This document shows, one piece after another, positions 16,815-26,380 of a stretch of 64,000 nt of DNA; position 1 is the stretch's first letter; each line of letters opens with the position of its first letter. Source of the stretch: Brevibacterium linens ATCC 9172 (lineage in GTDB: Bacteria > Actinomycetota > Actinomycetes > Actinomycetales > Brevibacteriaceae); contig NZ_FXYY01000001.1 in NCBI RefSeq assembly GCF_900169165.1, forward strand, positions 62,001-126,000, read 5' to 3'. The notes beneath the pieces are model-generated. The model saw nothing but the letters and a program-made list of their open reading frames with translations, did not search any database and had not been told where the DNA came from. The position numbers were made by a program, and so were the translations under genes.

Positions 16815-17804
16815 TCACTGGTTCGTCGAGACGGGCACGCGGGAGAGCACCCGACCGATGAGGTCGGCAGCCAGCTCCGCGTCGTCTCCGTCGCGGGGGA
16901 TGATGCGGTGAGCGAGGATGTACGGAGCCAGAGCCTGCACATCGTCGGGAGTGACGAAGGTGCGACCCGACAGGGCTGCGCGCGCCTTCGCCGCACGCAG
17001 CAGGTGGACACCGCCGCGCGGGGAGCTGCCGAGCAGGATCGCCGGATCGTTGCGGGTGGCATGGAGGATCGCCACGATGTACTCGCGCAGCGCCCGGCTC
17101 GCCGAGACGTGGCGGACGATCGTGCGCGCCTGAGTGATCTGCTCGAGGTTCGTCACCGCTGCGGCGGCCTCGAGGGGATCGTTCTGGATCTGGTTGTCCA
17201 AGAGGTCGACCTCATCGGACGTCGCCGGGTATCCCAGGGAGATGCGGGTGAGGAAGCGGTCGCGCTGCGCCTCGGGCAGAGCGTAGGTGCCCTCCATGTC
17301 GATCGGGTTCTGAGTGGCGACGACGATGAACGGAGTGGGCATCGGATAGGTCTGCCCGTCGATCGTCGCCTGGCCCTCCGCCATGCACTCGAGCATCGCC
17401 GACTGCGTCTTCGGGGACGCACGGTTGATCTCGTCGGCGATGACGATGTTCGCGAACACCGGGCCCTGCCGGAACTCGAAGTGGCGAGTCTCCTGGTTGA
17501 ACAGGTTCACGCCCACGACGTCGGTGGGCAGCAGGTCCGGCGTGAACTGGATACGGCGCACGGAGCCGTCGACGACCTTGCCCATGGCACGGGCCAACAG
17601 GGTCTTGCCGACGCCGGGGACGTCTTCGAGGAGGACGTGTCCGCCGGCGAGCAGAGCGATGAGCGAGAGCCCGACGGCCTCATCCTTGCCCTCGAGGACC
17701 GCGTTCATCGCTGTGCGTGCCCGCGAGGTCAGATTCTGCACCCACTCGATGTGCTCGGCGCCGATCACGGAATTGGTCTGTGTACCTTCTTGGCTGGTCG
17801 ACAT
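16815..17804 (-). CDS. MoxR-family AAA+ ATPase
   Basis: This 329-residue AAA+ protein has Walker A EDVPGVGKT, the MoxR-type segment FTPDLLPTDVVGVN, Walker B IVIADEINRASPKTQ, sensor 1 IVVATQNPIDMEGTYALPEAQ and the lid helix GSSPRGGVHLLRAAKA. It leads the MoxR-DUF58-transglutaminase operon, and probably remodels or activates the partners. Two starts fit: ATG 17804 (MSTSQEG) with GGAAGG close before it, and ATG 17813 with AGGG before it; I give the shorter. The upstream region carries GTGG boxes on the minus strand that look like MraZ sites (see 17908-17980). Confidence 0.9.
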   Translation of the reverse strand: MSTSQEGTQTNSVIGAEHIEWVQNLTSRARTAMNAVLEGKDEAVGLSLIALLAGGHVLLEDVPGVGKTLLARAMGKVVDGSVRRIQFTPDLLPTDVVGVNLFNQETRHFEFRQGPVFANIVIADEINRASPKTQSAMLECMAEGQATIDGQTYPMPTPFIVVATQNPIDMEGTYALPEAQRDRFLTRISLGYPATSDEVDLLDNQIQNDPLEAAAAVTNLEQITQARTIVRHVSASRALREYIVAILHATRNDPAILLGSSPRGGVHLLRAAKARAALSGRTFVTPDDVQALAPYILAHRIIPRDGDDAELAADLIGRVLSRVPVSTNQ

Positions 17805-17907
17805 ACCTTCCATTGTCCCTGAAAGGCGGCACCCCAGCCACACGAGTTTCTTTCAGCTTCGCCGCTGCCCATCCCTCCGCGCCTCCATCCGCTCCCCGAG
17901 GCGACCC

Positions 17908-17980
17908 CCACTCCACTCCCCACCCTGCTCCCCACTTTCCTCCACGCGGACCCTCCACTTTCCTCCCCATTCGCCTCCAC
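17908..17980 (-). promoter_or_regulatory. Cluster of GTGG (CCAC) boxes upstream of moxR
   Basis: Seven CCAC tetramers (GTGG on the minus strand) lie within 73 bases, starting at 17908, 17913, 17920, 17932, 17942, 17955 and 17977. The pair at 17932/17942 is spaced exactly 10 bp and forms the 16-mer CCCCACTTTCCTCCAC (17930-17945). That 16-mer recurs perfectly at 18127-18142 next to the mraZ promoter. The arrangement resembles MraZ boxes (direct repeats of a TGG-containing unit at 10-bp period). It lies about 105-175 bp upstream of the moxR start, in the orientation that reads towards moxR. Confidence 0.45.
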
Positions 17981-18126
17981 CTCGGTGCGGGGAAGCATCC
18001 GTGATCCGCGGATTCTCGCGGATCTCTGCCGCTTTCGCTGCTCTCGCCGAGGCGGACCACCCCTGTGCGTGAACGTACTGATTCCCGTCTGCCCGACACC
18101 CCCGCGACGCGCCTGAGGGAAATTTT

Positions 18127-18225
18127 CCCCACTTTCCTCCACCTATCTGACCTGGGAAAACGTTAGGTTCGACGTATCGTTGGGATCAAAAGCTGGAATC
18201 TGTGGAGGGAAGTGGAGTACTGTGG
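18127..18225. promoter_or_regulatory. MraZ-box region of the mraZ promoter
   Basis: Three GTGG units at 18202, 18212 and 18222 are spaced exactly 10 bp and lie 42-65 bp before the mraZ start; this is the expected layout for the autoregulatory MraZ operator. A second pair in the opposite orientation (CCAC at 18129 and 18139) lies 60 bp further upstream. The gap between moxR and mraZ (17805-18266, 462 bp) holds no gene that I can support; its antisense frames are Arg/Ser-rich shadows. Confidence 0.6.
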
Positions 18226-18266
18226 TTGCTATCGGAGCCGATTGGTTTCGAAAGGGGTGAGACGAC

Positions 18267-18698
18267 ATGTTCTTGGGCACTCATATGCAGAAGCTCGACG
18301 ACAAAGGTCGCCTCATCCTGCCCGCAAAGTTCCGCGAGGAGCTGTCGCCCGGACTCGTTCTGACCCGTGGCCAGGAGAACTGCCTCACCCTGTTCCCCAC
18401 CACGGAGTTCGAAGCCGAGCACGCGCGAATCCAGAACGCGCCGAAGACGAACAAGGAAGCCCGCGATTACCAGCGTGTGTTCCTGTCGGCGGCATTTGCG
18501 GACCAGCCGGACAAACAGGGGCGCATCACGGTCCCGAACATATTGCGGCAGTACGCATCACTGACCAGGGAAGTCGCAGTGATCGGCATGGGAAACCGAG
18601 TCGAGATCTGGGATGCACCGACCTGGGAGGACTACCTCGTCGGCGCTCAGCAGGCCTTCGCCGAACGCGAAGAGGAGGTGATCCCCGGAGTGATCTGA
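18267..18698 (+). CDS. mraZ: Transcriptional regulator MraZ
   Basis: This 143-residue AbrB-fold DNA-binding protein heads the division and cell wall cluster and normally represses it. Two tandem MraZ half-domains are seen: GTHMQKLDDKGRLILPAKFRE (residues 4-24; GR core) and ADQPDKQGRITVPNILRQY (about 77-95). GAAAGGGG lies 7-14 bases before the ATG. The upstream GTGG repeats are the expected operator. A gap of 172 bases separates it from rsmH; there CGGGGAA-C-TTCCCCG (18739-18753) forms a small hairpin. Confidence 0.95.
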   Translation: MFLGTHMQKLDDKGRLILPAKFREELSPGLVLTRGQENCLTLFPTTEFEAEHARIQNAPKTNKEARDYQRVFLSAAFADQPDKQGRITVPNILRQYASLTREVAVIGMGNRVEIWDAPTWEDYLVGAQQAFAEREEEVIPGVI

Positions 18699-18870
18699 TT
18701 CTGCTCGGGTTTGATCCTTGCCCGCCGTGCTCGAGTTTCGGGGAACTTCCCCGTTTCCGAAGCTCGGACGTCCTGACACACTTCCCCGGTGGCAGGGCCT
18801 CGGCGGTCAAGGTTCTGGCTCCAGCAGCGCACACGCCCCCGACACTCACACCCACACGAAGGACTCGCGC

Positions 18871-19836
18871 ATGACATCTCAGCAGCACGTACCGGTGCTC
18901 CTGGAGCGCGTGGTCGAACTCATCGGCGTCGGCGTCGAAGCCGCTCGGACCGCCGGACTCACCCCGGTCGTCGTCGACGGCACCCTGGGGATGGGCGGGC
19001 ACGCAGAAGCCGTGCTCACGGCCTTCGACGATGTCCACCTCGTCGGCATCGACCGTGACCTGCAGGCCATCGACATCGCCGGCGAACGTCTGGCCCCCTT
19101 CGCCGATCGCACCGATATCGTCCACGCCGTCGACGATGAGCTGCCCGACGTCCTCGCCGACCTCGGCATCGAAGCGATCAGCGCGATCCTGCTCGACCTG
19201 GGAGTCTCCTCCCTCCAGCTCGACGAAGACGAACGCGGCTTCTCCTATTCCCGACCGGCACCCCTGGACATGCGCATGGACCGCACTCAGGAACTCACCG
19301 CCGCGACGGTGCTGGCGACCTACTCCGAATCCGAGCTGCGCCGGATCCTGCGCGAATACGGCGAGGAGAAGCTGGCCGGCAGGATCGCGAAGATCATCGT
19401 CACCGACCGGGCCCACACCCCGTGGGAGACCTCGGACCAGCTCGCGGCCATGCTCTCGCGAGTGATTCCGCAGACGAAGAAGCGCTCCCACCCCGCCAAA
19501 CGCACCTTCCAGGCCCTGCGCATCGAGGTCAACGACGAACTCGCAGTGCTGCGGACCGCGCTGCCTGCGGCCCTGGAGGCGCTGCACGTCGGGGGAGTGG
19601 CCGTCATCGAGTCCTACCAATCGCTGGAGGACACGATCGTGAAGAAGACCTTCCGGGCGGCCACGACCTCCTCGGCGCCGCCGGACCTGCCGGTCGTCCC
19701 CGAGGAGCACCAGCCCTGGCTGACAGAGATCATCAGGGGCGCCGAAATGGCCGATGAACACGAAGCAGAGACCAACCCGCGGGCGGCGAGCGTCCGCCTG
19801 CGGGCAGTGCAGAAGATCAGGGAGGCACGATCGTGA
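18871..19836 (+). CDS. rsmH: 16S rRNA (cytosine(1402)-N(4))-methyltransferase
   Basis: This 321-residue SAM-dependent enzyme methylates N4 of C1402 in the decoding centre of 16S rRNA. It starts MTSQQHVPVLLERVVELI. The SAM motif is VVVDGTLGMGGHAEAVL, followed by GIDRDLQAIDIA, the motif ILLDLGVSSLQLDEDERGFSY and the target-binding region HPAKRTFQALRIEVNDEL. The ATG at 18871 matches the family start; the frame from 18718 adds only unconserved residues. Its stop overlaps the ftsL start by 4 bases (GTGA). Confidence 0.95.
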   Translation: MTSQQHVPVLLERVVELIGVGVEAARTAGLTPVVVDGTLGMGGHAEAVLTAFDDVHLVGIDRDLQAIDIAGERLAPFADRTDIVHAVDDELPDVLADLGIEAISAILLDLGVSSLQLDEDERGFSYSRPAPLDMRMDRTQELTAATVLATYSESELRRILREYGEEKLAGRIAKIIVTDRAHTPWETSDQLAAMLSRVIPQTKKRSHPAKRTFQALRIEVNDELAVLRTALPAALEALHVGGVAVIESYQSLEDTIVKKTFRAATTSSAPPDLPVVPEEHQPWLTEIIRGAEMADEHEAETNPRAASVRLRAVQKIREARS

Positions 19837-20399
19837 GGAATTCTCAGGCGACCGCGGGTCAGCCCCACTTCACCGAACGCTTCCGCCGGCTCGAAGAGGC
19901 CGGTGGCCAGCAGGGCGGAGCGAAGCTGCGGCTGCTCAAGTTCGAACTGCCGAAGTCTCGTCTGCCCTTCTCGATGCTGTGCGTGGGGATCCTCCTGGCC
20001 ACCGTCGTGGCCGTGCTGCTGCTCAACATCTTCGTGGCCAACACCTCCTACAAGGTCGACCAGCTGACGAGTCAGAAGGAAGACCTGGCCGAACAGAAGG
20101 ACCGCCTCGTCGAGGACAACTCGTACCGCGAGTCCCCGCAGAACATCGCCCTGGCCGCCGAGGAACTCGGCCTCGTCAGGGATTCCTCACCGGAATTCCT
20201 CGATGCGAAGACCGGAAAGCTCATCGACGCCCCCGGCATCGATGTCAGCGGTGAGAAAGAGCCCGCAGTCGTGCCCGGCCCGCGCGCCGATACACGTGAT
20301 GACATCCGACCCAATCTACGATCGGATGAGAAGCTCCCGGTCGTCGGGGGCAGCCCGAGCCAGGACGTGGCGGCTCCGAGCCAGGAGGCACCGAAGTAG
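19833..20399 (+). CDS. ftsL: FtsL-like septal membrane protein
   Basis: This 188-residue bitopic protein stands between rsmH and ftsI, the position of ftsL. A basic cytoplasmic N-terminus (1-46), one membrane helix (about 47-69) and an extracellular leucine-zipper-like coil (YKVDQLTSQKEDLAEQKDRL) follow. IALAAEELGLV is the usual end of the FtsL coil. A Pro/Ser/Asp-rich tail of about 70 residues extends past the normal length. By family it binds FtsQ and FtsB-like proteins and activates FtsW/FtsI. It starts with GTG, coupled to rsmH. Confidence 0.85.
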   Translation: MRNSQATAGQPHFTERFRRLEEAGGQQGGAKLRLLKFELPKSRLPFSMLCVGILLATVVAVLLLNIFVANTSYKVDQLTSQKEDLAEQKDRLVEDNSYRESPQNIALAAEELGLVRDSSPEFLDAKTGKLIDAPGIDVSGEKEPAVVPGPRADTRDDIRPNLRSDEKLPVVGGSPSQDVAAPSQEAPK

Positions 20400-20474
20400 T
20401 CCGAGCTCACCGGGACCGGGGAACGGCCTGACCGAAACCTTCGCCGACCACACCAAGGACCGAGGACTCAAGCA

Positions 20475-22256
20475 ATGGGCTCAACCACAACCCGACTGAA
20501 GAGGAAGCGCAAGGGCGATGGCCCCAATCTGCGTCTGCGGATGGGCTTCATCGCCGCAGTCTCGGTCCTCGTCCTCCTCATCACCTCCGTCCGGCTGGTG
20601 TCGATCCAGGGCATGGACTCGATGAAGCTGGCGGAGAAGGCACTGTCGAACCGGCTGGTCACCCGGACGCTGCCGGCCGAACGCGGACAGATCCTGGCCG
20701 CCGACGGCACCGTGCTCGCCGACAGCGTCTCCCGCTACCAGCTCGTCGTCGACCAGCAGAACGTCGCCCAGTACGAAGTCGACGGCGAACTCGTCGGGGC
20801 GTGGGGAGCGGCCGAAGCCCTGTCGAAACCGCTGAAGACCGATCCCGGTGTGCTCTACCCCAAACTCGTCGGCGACAAACGCTGGAACCCTGTCGCAAAG
20901 GGTCTGACCGCAGAGACCTGGCGTGAGGTCAAGAAGCTCGGAGTCCTCGGCATCTCCGCCGAGGAATACGCGGTGCGGTCGTACCCCGCCGGCGGCGTCG
21001 CAGGCAACCTCGTCGGCTTCCTCAGCTCCGACGGCACGGCCCAGGCCGGGCTCGAGATGGCCTACGACGAAGAGCTGTCGGGCACGGACGGCCAGCAGCA
21101 GTACGAGCGCGGTGCACGGGGAGAGATCATCCCGCTCGGCGACAACAATATGAAGGACGCCGTCGACGGCCAGGGTCTGCAGACGACCATCGATCCGGAC
21201 CTGCAGTATTACGCACAGCAGGCGATCGAGGAGCAGCGGAAGAAGCACAAGGCCGAATCGGCATCCATCGTGATCAAGGAGGTCAAGACCGGACGCATCA
21301 TCACCGCCGCGGATGCTCCCACGGTCGACCCGAACTCACCGGGCAAGGTCGACGGCGACGACCGCGGCTCACGTATCTTCACCGACATCTTCGAACCGGG
21401 TTCGACCGCGAAGATGGTCACCGCCGCGGCACTGCTCGATCAGGGGCTCGTCACGCCCGAACAGGAATTCACCGTCCCGGACACGTGGACGGCGCCGAAC
21501 GACGAAGAGTTCCGCGACTCCCACGACCACCCCGATGAGAAGCTCACCTTCGCCGGGATCCTCGCCGAATCCTCGAACACCGGCACCATCCTCGCCGGAA
21601 AAGAGCTCACCGAGGCCCAGCGCTACGCATACATGAAGAAGTTCGGCTTCGGCTCCAGCTCTGGCATCGGCTTCCCCGCCGAGACCGCAGGCATCCTCCA
21701 CCCGTACGAGGAATGGGACGGACGCACGAAGTACACCGTGATGTTCGGTCAGGGTGTGGCCGCGAACGCACTGCAGACCACCGACGTCATCTCCACCATC
21801 GCCAACGGGGGAGTCCACGTGCCCTCCCGACTCGTCGACGGGATGATCACCCCGAACGGCCGGACCATCTCCACCCCGGCCGGTGAGAAGGAACGGGTCG
21901 TGAGCGAGAAGGCCGCCGACGAGACCCTGCGGATGCTCGAAGGCGTCGTCGCCGAAGGCACGGGCAAGTCCGCCCAGGTCTCGGGCTACCGGGTCGCCGG
22001 AAAGACCGGTACCGCGCAGGCGCCGGCGGCCGAGGGCGGAGGCTACGACGGGTACACCGCCTCCTTCGTCGGAGTGCTGCCGGCAGAAGACCCCCAGTTG
22101 GCGATCTCCGTGACTTTGCAGCGGCCCCGAAAGGGCTACTACGGTGGGCAGGCCGCAGCCCCCGTGTTCTCCGACGTCGCGGGCTTCGCGATGCGGCACC
22201 TGAAGATTCCCCCGTCGACCGAGAAACCCGAGCTGCCTGCACGAGAATGGAAATGA
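20475..22256 (+). CDS. ftsI: Septal peptidoglycan transpeptidase (class B PBP3)
   Basis: This 593-residue class B penicillin-binding protein cross-links septal peptidoglycan together with FtsW. A short cytoplasmic tail and one helix (about 22-43) lead to the pedestal domain (RGQILAADGTVLADSVSRYQ) and the transpeptidase domain. The active-site serine is S310 in EPGSTAKM (SxxK), followed by SSN in ESSNTGT (SxN) and KTGTAQ (KTG). No PASTA repeats follow. The start is 75 bases after ftsL with a weak GAGGA site. The last codons overlap the murE start. Confidence 0.95.
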   Translation: MGSTTTRLKRKRKGDGPNLRLRMGFIAAVSVLVLLITSVRLVSIQGMDSMKLAEKALSNRLVTRTLPAERGQILAADGTVLADSVSRYQLVVDQQNVAQYEVDGELVGAWGAAEALSKPLKTDPGVLYPKLVGDKRWNPVAKGLTAETWREVKKLGVLGISAEEYAVRSYPAGGVAGNLVGFLSSDGTAQAGLEMAYDEELSGTDGQQQYERGARGEIIPLGDNNMKDAVDGQGLQTTIDPDLQYYAQQAIEEQRKKHKAESASIVIKEVKTGRIITAADAPTVDPNSPGKVDGDDRGSRIFTDIFEPGSTAKMVTAAALLDQGLVTPEQEFTVPDTWTAPNDEEFRDSHDHPDEKLTFAGILAESSNTGTILAGKELTEAQRYAYMKKFGFGSSSGIGFPAETAGILHPYEEWDGRTKYTVMFGQGVAANALQTTDVISTIANGGVHVPSRLVDGMITPNGRTISTPAGEKERVVSEKAADETLRMLEGVVAEGTGKSAQVSGYRVAGKTGTAQAPAAEGGGYDGYTASFVGVLPAEDPQLAISVTLQRPRKGYYGGQAAAPVFSDVAGFAMRHLKIPPSTEKPELPAREWK

Positions 22257-23827
22257 TGCGTCTTTCACAGCTGCTGCCGATCGCCCCCGGCACCCTCCAC
22301 GGCGACCCCGAGACAGAGGTCACCGGAGTCTCCCATGACTCGCGAGCGGTCTCACCCGGCCAGCTCTACGCGGCACTGCCGGGCGCGAACGTCCACGGTG
22401 CGAAATTCGCCCCCGAACTCATCCGCGGCGGGGTCGACGCCGTCCTCACCGACGACGCGGGGTGGCAGCTCATCACCGAGGCGCTGAGCGCGGACGAGGC
22501 CGGCAGGCAGCTGCTCGGAGGCTTCACCGCTCTCATCGTCGAAAACCCTCGCGCCGTGCTCGGGTTCGTCTCCGCCGCCGTCTACGGGACCACCTCGGCG
22601 CCCGAGCTCATCGGTGTCACCGGCACGAACGGAAAGACCACGACGACCTACCTCGCCGATGGGATGCTCGAGGCGCTGGGGCACCGCACCGCCGTCATCG
22701 GCACCGTCGCCATCCTCATCGCCGGTGACACCGTGCCCAGTGTGCGCACCACACCGGAAGCTCCCGAACTGCACGCCCTGTTTTCGAAGATGCGCGCGGC
22801 CGAGGTCGACACCTGTGCGATGGAGGTCTCGTCCCACGCGCTCAGTCAGCATCGCGTCGATGGGGCGCACTTCCGGGTCGCCGGGTTCACGAACCTCTCG
22901 CAGGACCACCTCGACTTCCACAACACGATGGAGGAGTACTTCGAGGCCAAAGCGCAGCTGTTCACCCGGACCTTCTCCGATCAGGCCGTGATCGTCGTCG
23001 AGGACGAATGGGGTGAGCGGATGGTCGAGGCTGCGCAGGTGCCGGTGCGCACCCTGGGGCGCGACAACCGCAGCCAGTGGCGCATCGAACACACCCCCGG
23101 CGTTTCCGACTTCGTGCTCCACCTCGACGACGGACGAAGCATCCGTCTGCGCTCACCGCTGCCCGGTGACTTCAACGTCACGAACACGGCCCTGGCCGCT
23201 TCGATGCTCATCGAAGCCGGCGTCAGCGCCGCGGACGTCGATGCGATCGGCCGCAGCTTCGCGGCCACGGTGCCGGGACGGATGGAGGTCATCGACGTCT
23301 CCGGACCGCGGGCCCAGCGCGAATCCCACCCGGAGCTCCTGCCGCGGGCCATCGTCGACTACTCCCACACCCCTGATGCGATCGCGAAGGCGCTTGCGAC
23401 CCTGCACGCCGACTCCGACGAACTCATCATCGTCTTCGGCGCCGGAGGCGACCGTGACCGCGGAAAGCGCTTCGGCATGGGACAGGCGGCGGCACGCGAG
23501 GCCGATGTGATCGTTCTCACCGACGACAATCCCCGCACCGAGGATCCCGACACGATCCGCGCCGCCATCAGGCAGGGGATCGACGCCGAGGTGGATGCGG
23601 GCCGGGCCCGTGTGAAAAAGATCATCGAGGTCCCCGACCGCGGTGCCGCCATCGACGAGGCGATCGCAGGAGCAGACGCCCGCGCGACCGTGCTGATCGC
23701 GGGGAAGGGGCACGAGACAGGCCAGACCGTGGGCACCACGGTCACCGATTTCGACGACCGGGCCAGGACACGCTCAGCGCTGTCCATGCGACTGGGCGGC
23801 GCACAACCAGGTAAAGTTCACAGATGA
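22253..23827 (+). CDS. murE: UDP-MurNAc-tripeptide ligase (meso-DAP adding)
   Basis: The enzyme adds the third residue of the stem peptide to UDP-MurNAc-L-Ala-D-Glu using ATP. The protein has about 524 residues. The P-loop is [12 protein letters not shown]. The substrate-recognition motif DNPR (425-428) marks meso-diaminopimelate as the added residue, which says the organism has mDAP-type peptidoglycan. Three closely spaced ATGs (22247, 22253, 22256) precede the fold; I chose 22253, which gives a 4-base overlap with the ftsI stop. It is followed after one base by murF. Confidence 0.95.
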   Translation: MMRLSQLLPIAPGTLHGDPETEVTGVSHDSRAVSPGQLYAALPGANVHGAKFAPELIRGGVDAVLTDDAGWQLITEALSADEAGRQLLGGFTALIVENPRAVLGFVSAAVYGTTSAPELIGVTGTNGKTTTTYLADGMLEALGHRTAVIGTVAILIAGDTVPSVRTTPEAPELHALFSKMRAAEVDTCAMEVSSHALSQHRVDGAHFRVAGFTNLSQDHLDFHNTMEEYFEAKAQLFTRTFSDQAVIVVEDEWGERMVEAAQVPVRTLGRDNRSQWRIEHTPGVSDFVLHLDDGRSIRLRSPLPGDFNVTNTALAASMLIEAGVSAADVDAIGRSFAATVPGRMEVIDVSGPRAQRESHPELLPRAIVDYSHTPDAIAKALATLHADSDELIIVFGAGGDRDRGKRFGMGQAAAREADVIVLTDDNPRTEDPDTIRAAIRQGIDAEVDAGRARVKKIIEVPDRGAAIDEAIAGADARATVLIAGKGHETGQTVGTTVTDFDDRARTRSALSMRLGGAQPGKVHR

Positions 23828-23828
23828 T

Positions 23829-25292
23829 ATGAAGCGACTGACTGCAGCCGAAATCGCAACCGCCGTGAGCGGCGAGTTGTACGGCATCGACCCCGAGACC
23901 CCATTGACCGCCGGCGTGGTGACCGACTCGAGAGAAGTCGGACCCGGCGATATCTACGTCGCCCGCCGAGGCGAGAGCTTCGACGGCATCGAATTCGCCG
24001 CCGCCGCCGTCGAGGCGGGAGCGGCCCTGATCATCGGCGAATCCGTCCCCACCATCGATGATGAGCCGCTGCCCGTCGTCGTCGTCGCCGATGCCACCGA
24101 GGCGCTCGGCCAGCTGGCCAAGCACAGCATCGAGGGCCTGCGCGCAGACGGCGAGATCACCGTCATCGCGATCACCGGCTCCGTCGGCAAGACCACCGTG
24201 AAGGACCTCGCCGCCGATCTTCTCGCGGGCGCCGCCGAGACCGTCTGGCCGCCGAACTCCTACAACAACGAGGTCGGCGTTCCGCTGACAGCTCTGCGGG
24301 CAGTCGAATCAACCCGTTTCCTCGTCCTCGAGATGGGAGCCCGGTCGATCGGCAACCTCGCCTATCTGACCAGCCTCATCCGGCCCGATATCGCCGTCGA
24401 ACTCGCTGTGGGCACTGCGCATTCCGGAGTCTTCGGGTCGATCGAGAACACCGCTCGGGCCAAGGCCGAACTCGTCGAGTCTCTGACGGCCGGATCCACC
24501 GCCGTGCTCAACGCCGATGACACCCGCGTGTCCGCGATGCGCGAGGTGCTTGCTCCCGACGTGTCCACCCTGTGGTTCTCACAGCGTGAGTCCCTGCCCG
24601 AATGGGTCGGAGCCGACGACCAGGTCGTGCGCGGCACCTCCGTGTCCCCGGATTCCTCCGGCCACCCGACGTTCACCCTCACCCTGCCCGGTGAAGAGCC
24701 GCGCGATGTGCGTCTGGCGCTGATCGGCGAACACCACGTCGGCAACGCTCTGGCGGCTGCCGCCATCGCCCACGCCTGCGCAGTGCCGACGAAGTCGATC
24801 GTCACGACCCTGGCGACCTCCTCGGCGGCCAGCCGCTGGCGGATGGAGCTCATCGATTCGCCGACGGGCGTGACCGTGCTCAACGACGCCTACAACGCGA
24901 ACCCCGAATCCATGCGAGCCTCCCTGAAGACCCTGGCCTCGATGGGCCGCGGTGACGAGGAGACGAGTCCGCGTCGCACCTTCGCCGTCCTCGGCGAGAT
25001 GCTCGAGCTCGGTGACGAATCGGTGTCGGCGCACTCGGACATCGGCGAACTCGTCGTGCGTCTCAACATCACTCGCACCATCGTCGTCGGCGACGGCGCC
25101 AAGCCGATCTTCAACGCCGCGAACCTCGAGGGTTCCTGGGGCAACGAGGCGGCCTGGGTCGCGACCGCGGCCGAGGCGAGGGATCTCCTGAACGCCGAAC
25201 TCGCACCCGGCGACATCGTCCTGTTCAAATCCTCCCGTGACGCCGGTCTGCGCTATCTGGGAGACGAAATCGCCGGAGTATCGGGGACCTGA
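23829..25292 (+). CDS. murF: UDP-MurNAc-tripeptide-D-Ala-D-Ala ligase
   Basis: The enzyme adds D-Ala-D-Ala to UDP-MurNAc-tripeptide, finishing the cytoplasmic pentapeptide precursor. It has 487 residues in three Mur-ligase domains. The N-terminal domain shows [16 protein letters not shown], the central ATPase domain has [14 protein letters not shown] and the Mg-binding segment [10 protein letters not shown], and the C-terminal domain has [18 protein letters not shown]. The stop overlaps the mraY start by one base (TGATG). Confidence 0.96.
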   Translation: MKRLTAAEIATAVSGELYGIDPETPLTAGVVTDSREVGPGDIYVARRGESFDGIEFAAAAVEAGAALIIGESVPTIDDEPLPVVVVADATEALGQLAKHSIEGLRADGEITVIAITGSVGKTTVKDLAADLLAGAAETVWPPNSYNNEVGVPLTALRAVESTRFLVLEMGARSIGNLAYLTSLIRPDIAVELAVGTAHSGVFGSIENTARAKAELVESLTAGSTAVLNADDTRVSAMREVLAPDVSTLWFSQRESLPEWVGADDQVVRGTSVSPDSSGHPTFTLTLPGEEPRDVRLALIGEHHVGNALAAAAIAHACAVPTKSIVTTLATSSAASRWRMELIDSPTGVTVLNDAYNANPESMRASLKTLASMGRGDEETSPRRTFAVLGEMLELGDESVSAHSDIGELVVRLNITRTIVVGDGAKPIFNAANLEGSWGNEAAWVATAAEARDLLNAELAPGDIVLFKSSRDAGLRYLGDEIAGVSGT

Positions 25293-26380
25293 TGATTGCC
25301 GTACTGCTCGCAGCCTGCCTGGCTCTCATCTTCGCCCTGGTCGGCACCCCGCTGTTCATCCGGGTGCTCGTGAGAAAGGGGTACGGCCAGTTCGTCCGCG
25401 ATGACGGTCCGACCTCGCACGCGACGAAGCGCGGGACCCCGACCATGGGCGGCGTCGTCATCATCGGCGCCGCAGTGCTCGCCTACCTGCTCGGGCATCT
25501 GTTCACCGGTTCCGTGCCCACGGCGTCGGGTCTGCTCGTGCTGTGGCTGGCTGCGGGACTGGCGGTCGTCGGGTTCCTCGACGACTTCATCAAGATCAAG
25601 AGGCAGCGGTCGTTGGGCCTGCGCCCGATGCCGAAGCTCATCGGCCAGGCCTTCGTCGGAATCTCCTTCGCCGTCCTCGCCCTGCAGTTCCCGAACTCCT
25701 TCGGCGAGACCCCGGCGTCGACGAAGGTCTCGTTCATCCGCGACACGAACCTCGACCTCGCCTTCGGCTCCGCGATCCTCGGACTCATCCTGTTCGTCAT
25801 CTGGGCGAACCTCATCGTCACCGCAGTCTCGAACGCGGTCAACCTCACCGACGGTCTCGACGGTCTGGCCGCCGGTGCCTCGGTGGTCGTCTTCGCCGCC
25901 TATGTCGTCATCGGCACCTGGCAGTCGACCCAGAACTGCAACCTCATGTCCGAGGCCACGAACGCCTGCTACTACATGCGCGACCCCCGGGACCTCGCGA
26001 TGGTCGCCGGGGCCATGGCCGCGGCCTGTTTCGGCTTCCTGTGGTTCAACACCTCACCGGCGAAGATCTTCATGGGCGACACCGGTTCGCTGGCCATCGG
26101 CGGCGCCTTCGCCGGACTGGCGATCATGTCGCGCACCGAGCTGCTGCTCATCGTGCTCGGCGGACTCTTCGTCATCATCACGCTGTCGGTGATCATCCAG
26201 GTCGCTTCCTTCAAGACCACCGGCAAACGTGTGTTCCGCATGGCACCGCTCCAGCACCACTTCGAGCTCAAGGGGTGGGCGGAAGTGACGATCGTGGTGA
26301 GATTCTGGATCATCGCAGCCCTGTTCGTCATCGCCGGAATCTGCCTGTTCTACGCTGACTGGGTGGCCCGCATTGGCTGA
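25292..26380 (+). CDS. mraY: Phospho-MurNAc-pentapeptide translocase
   Basis: This 362-residue polytopic enzyme moves phospho-MurNAc-pentapeptide to undecaprenyl phosphate, making lipid I. About ten membrane helices are visible. The family motifs are in order: [10 protein letters not shown] near the start, [32 protein letters not shown] and [11 protein letters not shown]. It overlaps murF by one base, and the end overlaps the murD start region by 8 bases if the TTG at 26373 is used. Confidence 0.96.
   Translation: MIAVLLAACLALIFALVGTPLFIRVLVRKGYGQFVRDDGPTSHATKRGTPTMGGVVIIGAAVLAYLLGHLFTGSVPTASGLLVLWLAAGLAVVGFLDDFIKIKRQRSLGLRPMPKLIGQAFVGISFAVLALQFPNSFGETPASTKVSFIRDTNLDLAFGSAILGLILFVIWANLIVTAVSNAVNLTDGLDGLAAGASVVVFAAYVVIGTWQSTQNCNLMSEATNACYYMRDPRDLAMVAGAMAAACFGFLWFNTSPAKIFMGDTGSLAIGGAFAGLAIMSRTELLLIVLGGLFVIITLSVIIQVASFKTTGKRVFRMAPLQHHFELKGWAEVTIVVRFWIIAALFVIAGICLFYADWVARIG

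Noticed and set aside
17844..18142. Several antisense open frames in the moxR-mraZ gap
   Set aside because: They consist of Arg/Ser/Gly-rich sequence without ribosome sites and overlap the repeated CCAC boxes and the promoter region.
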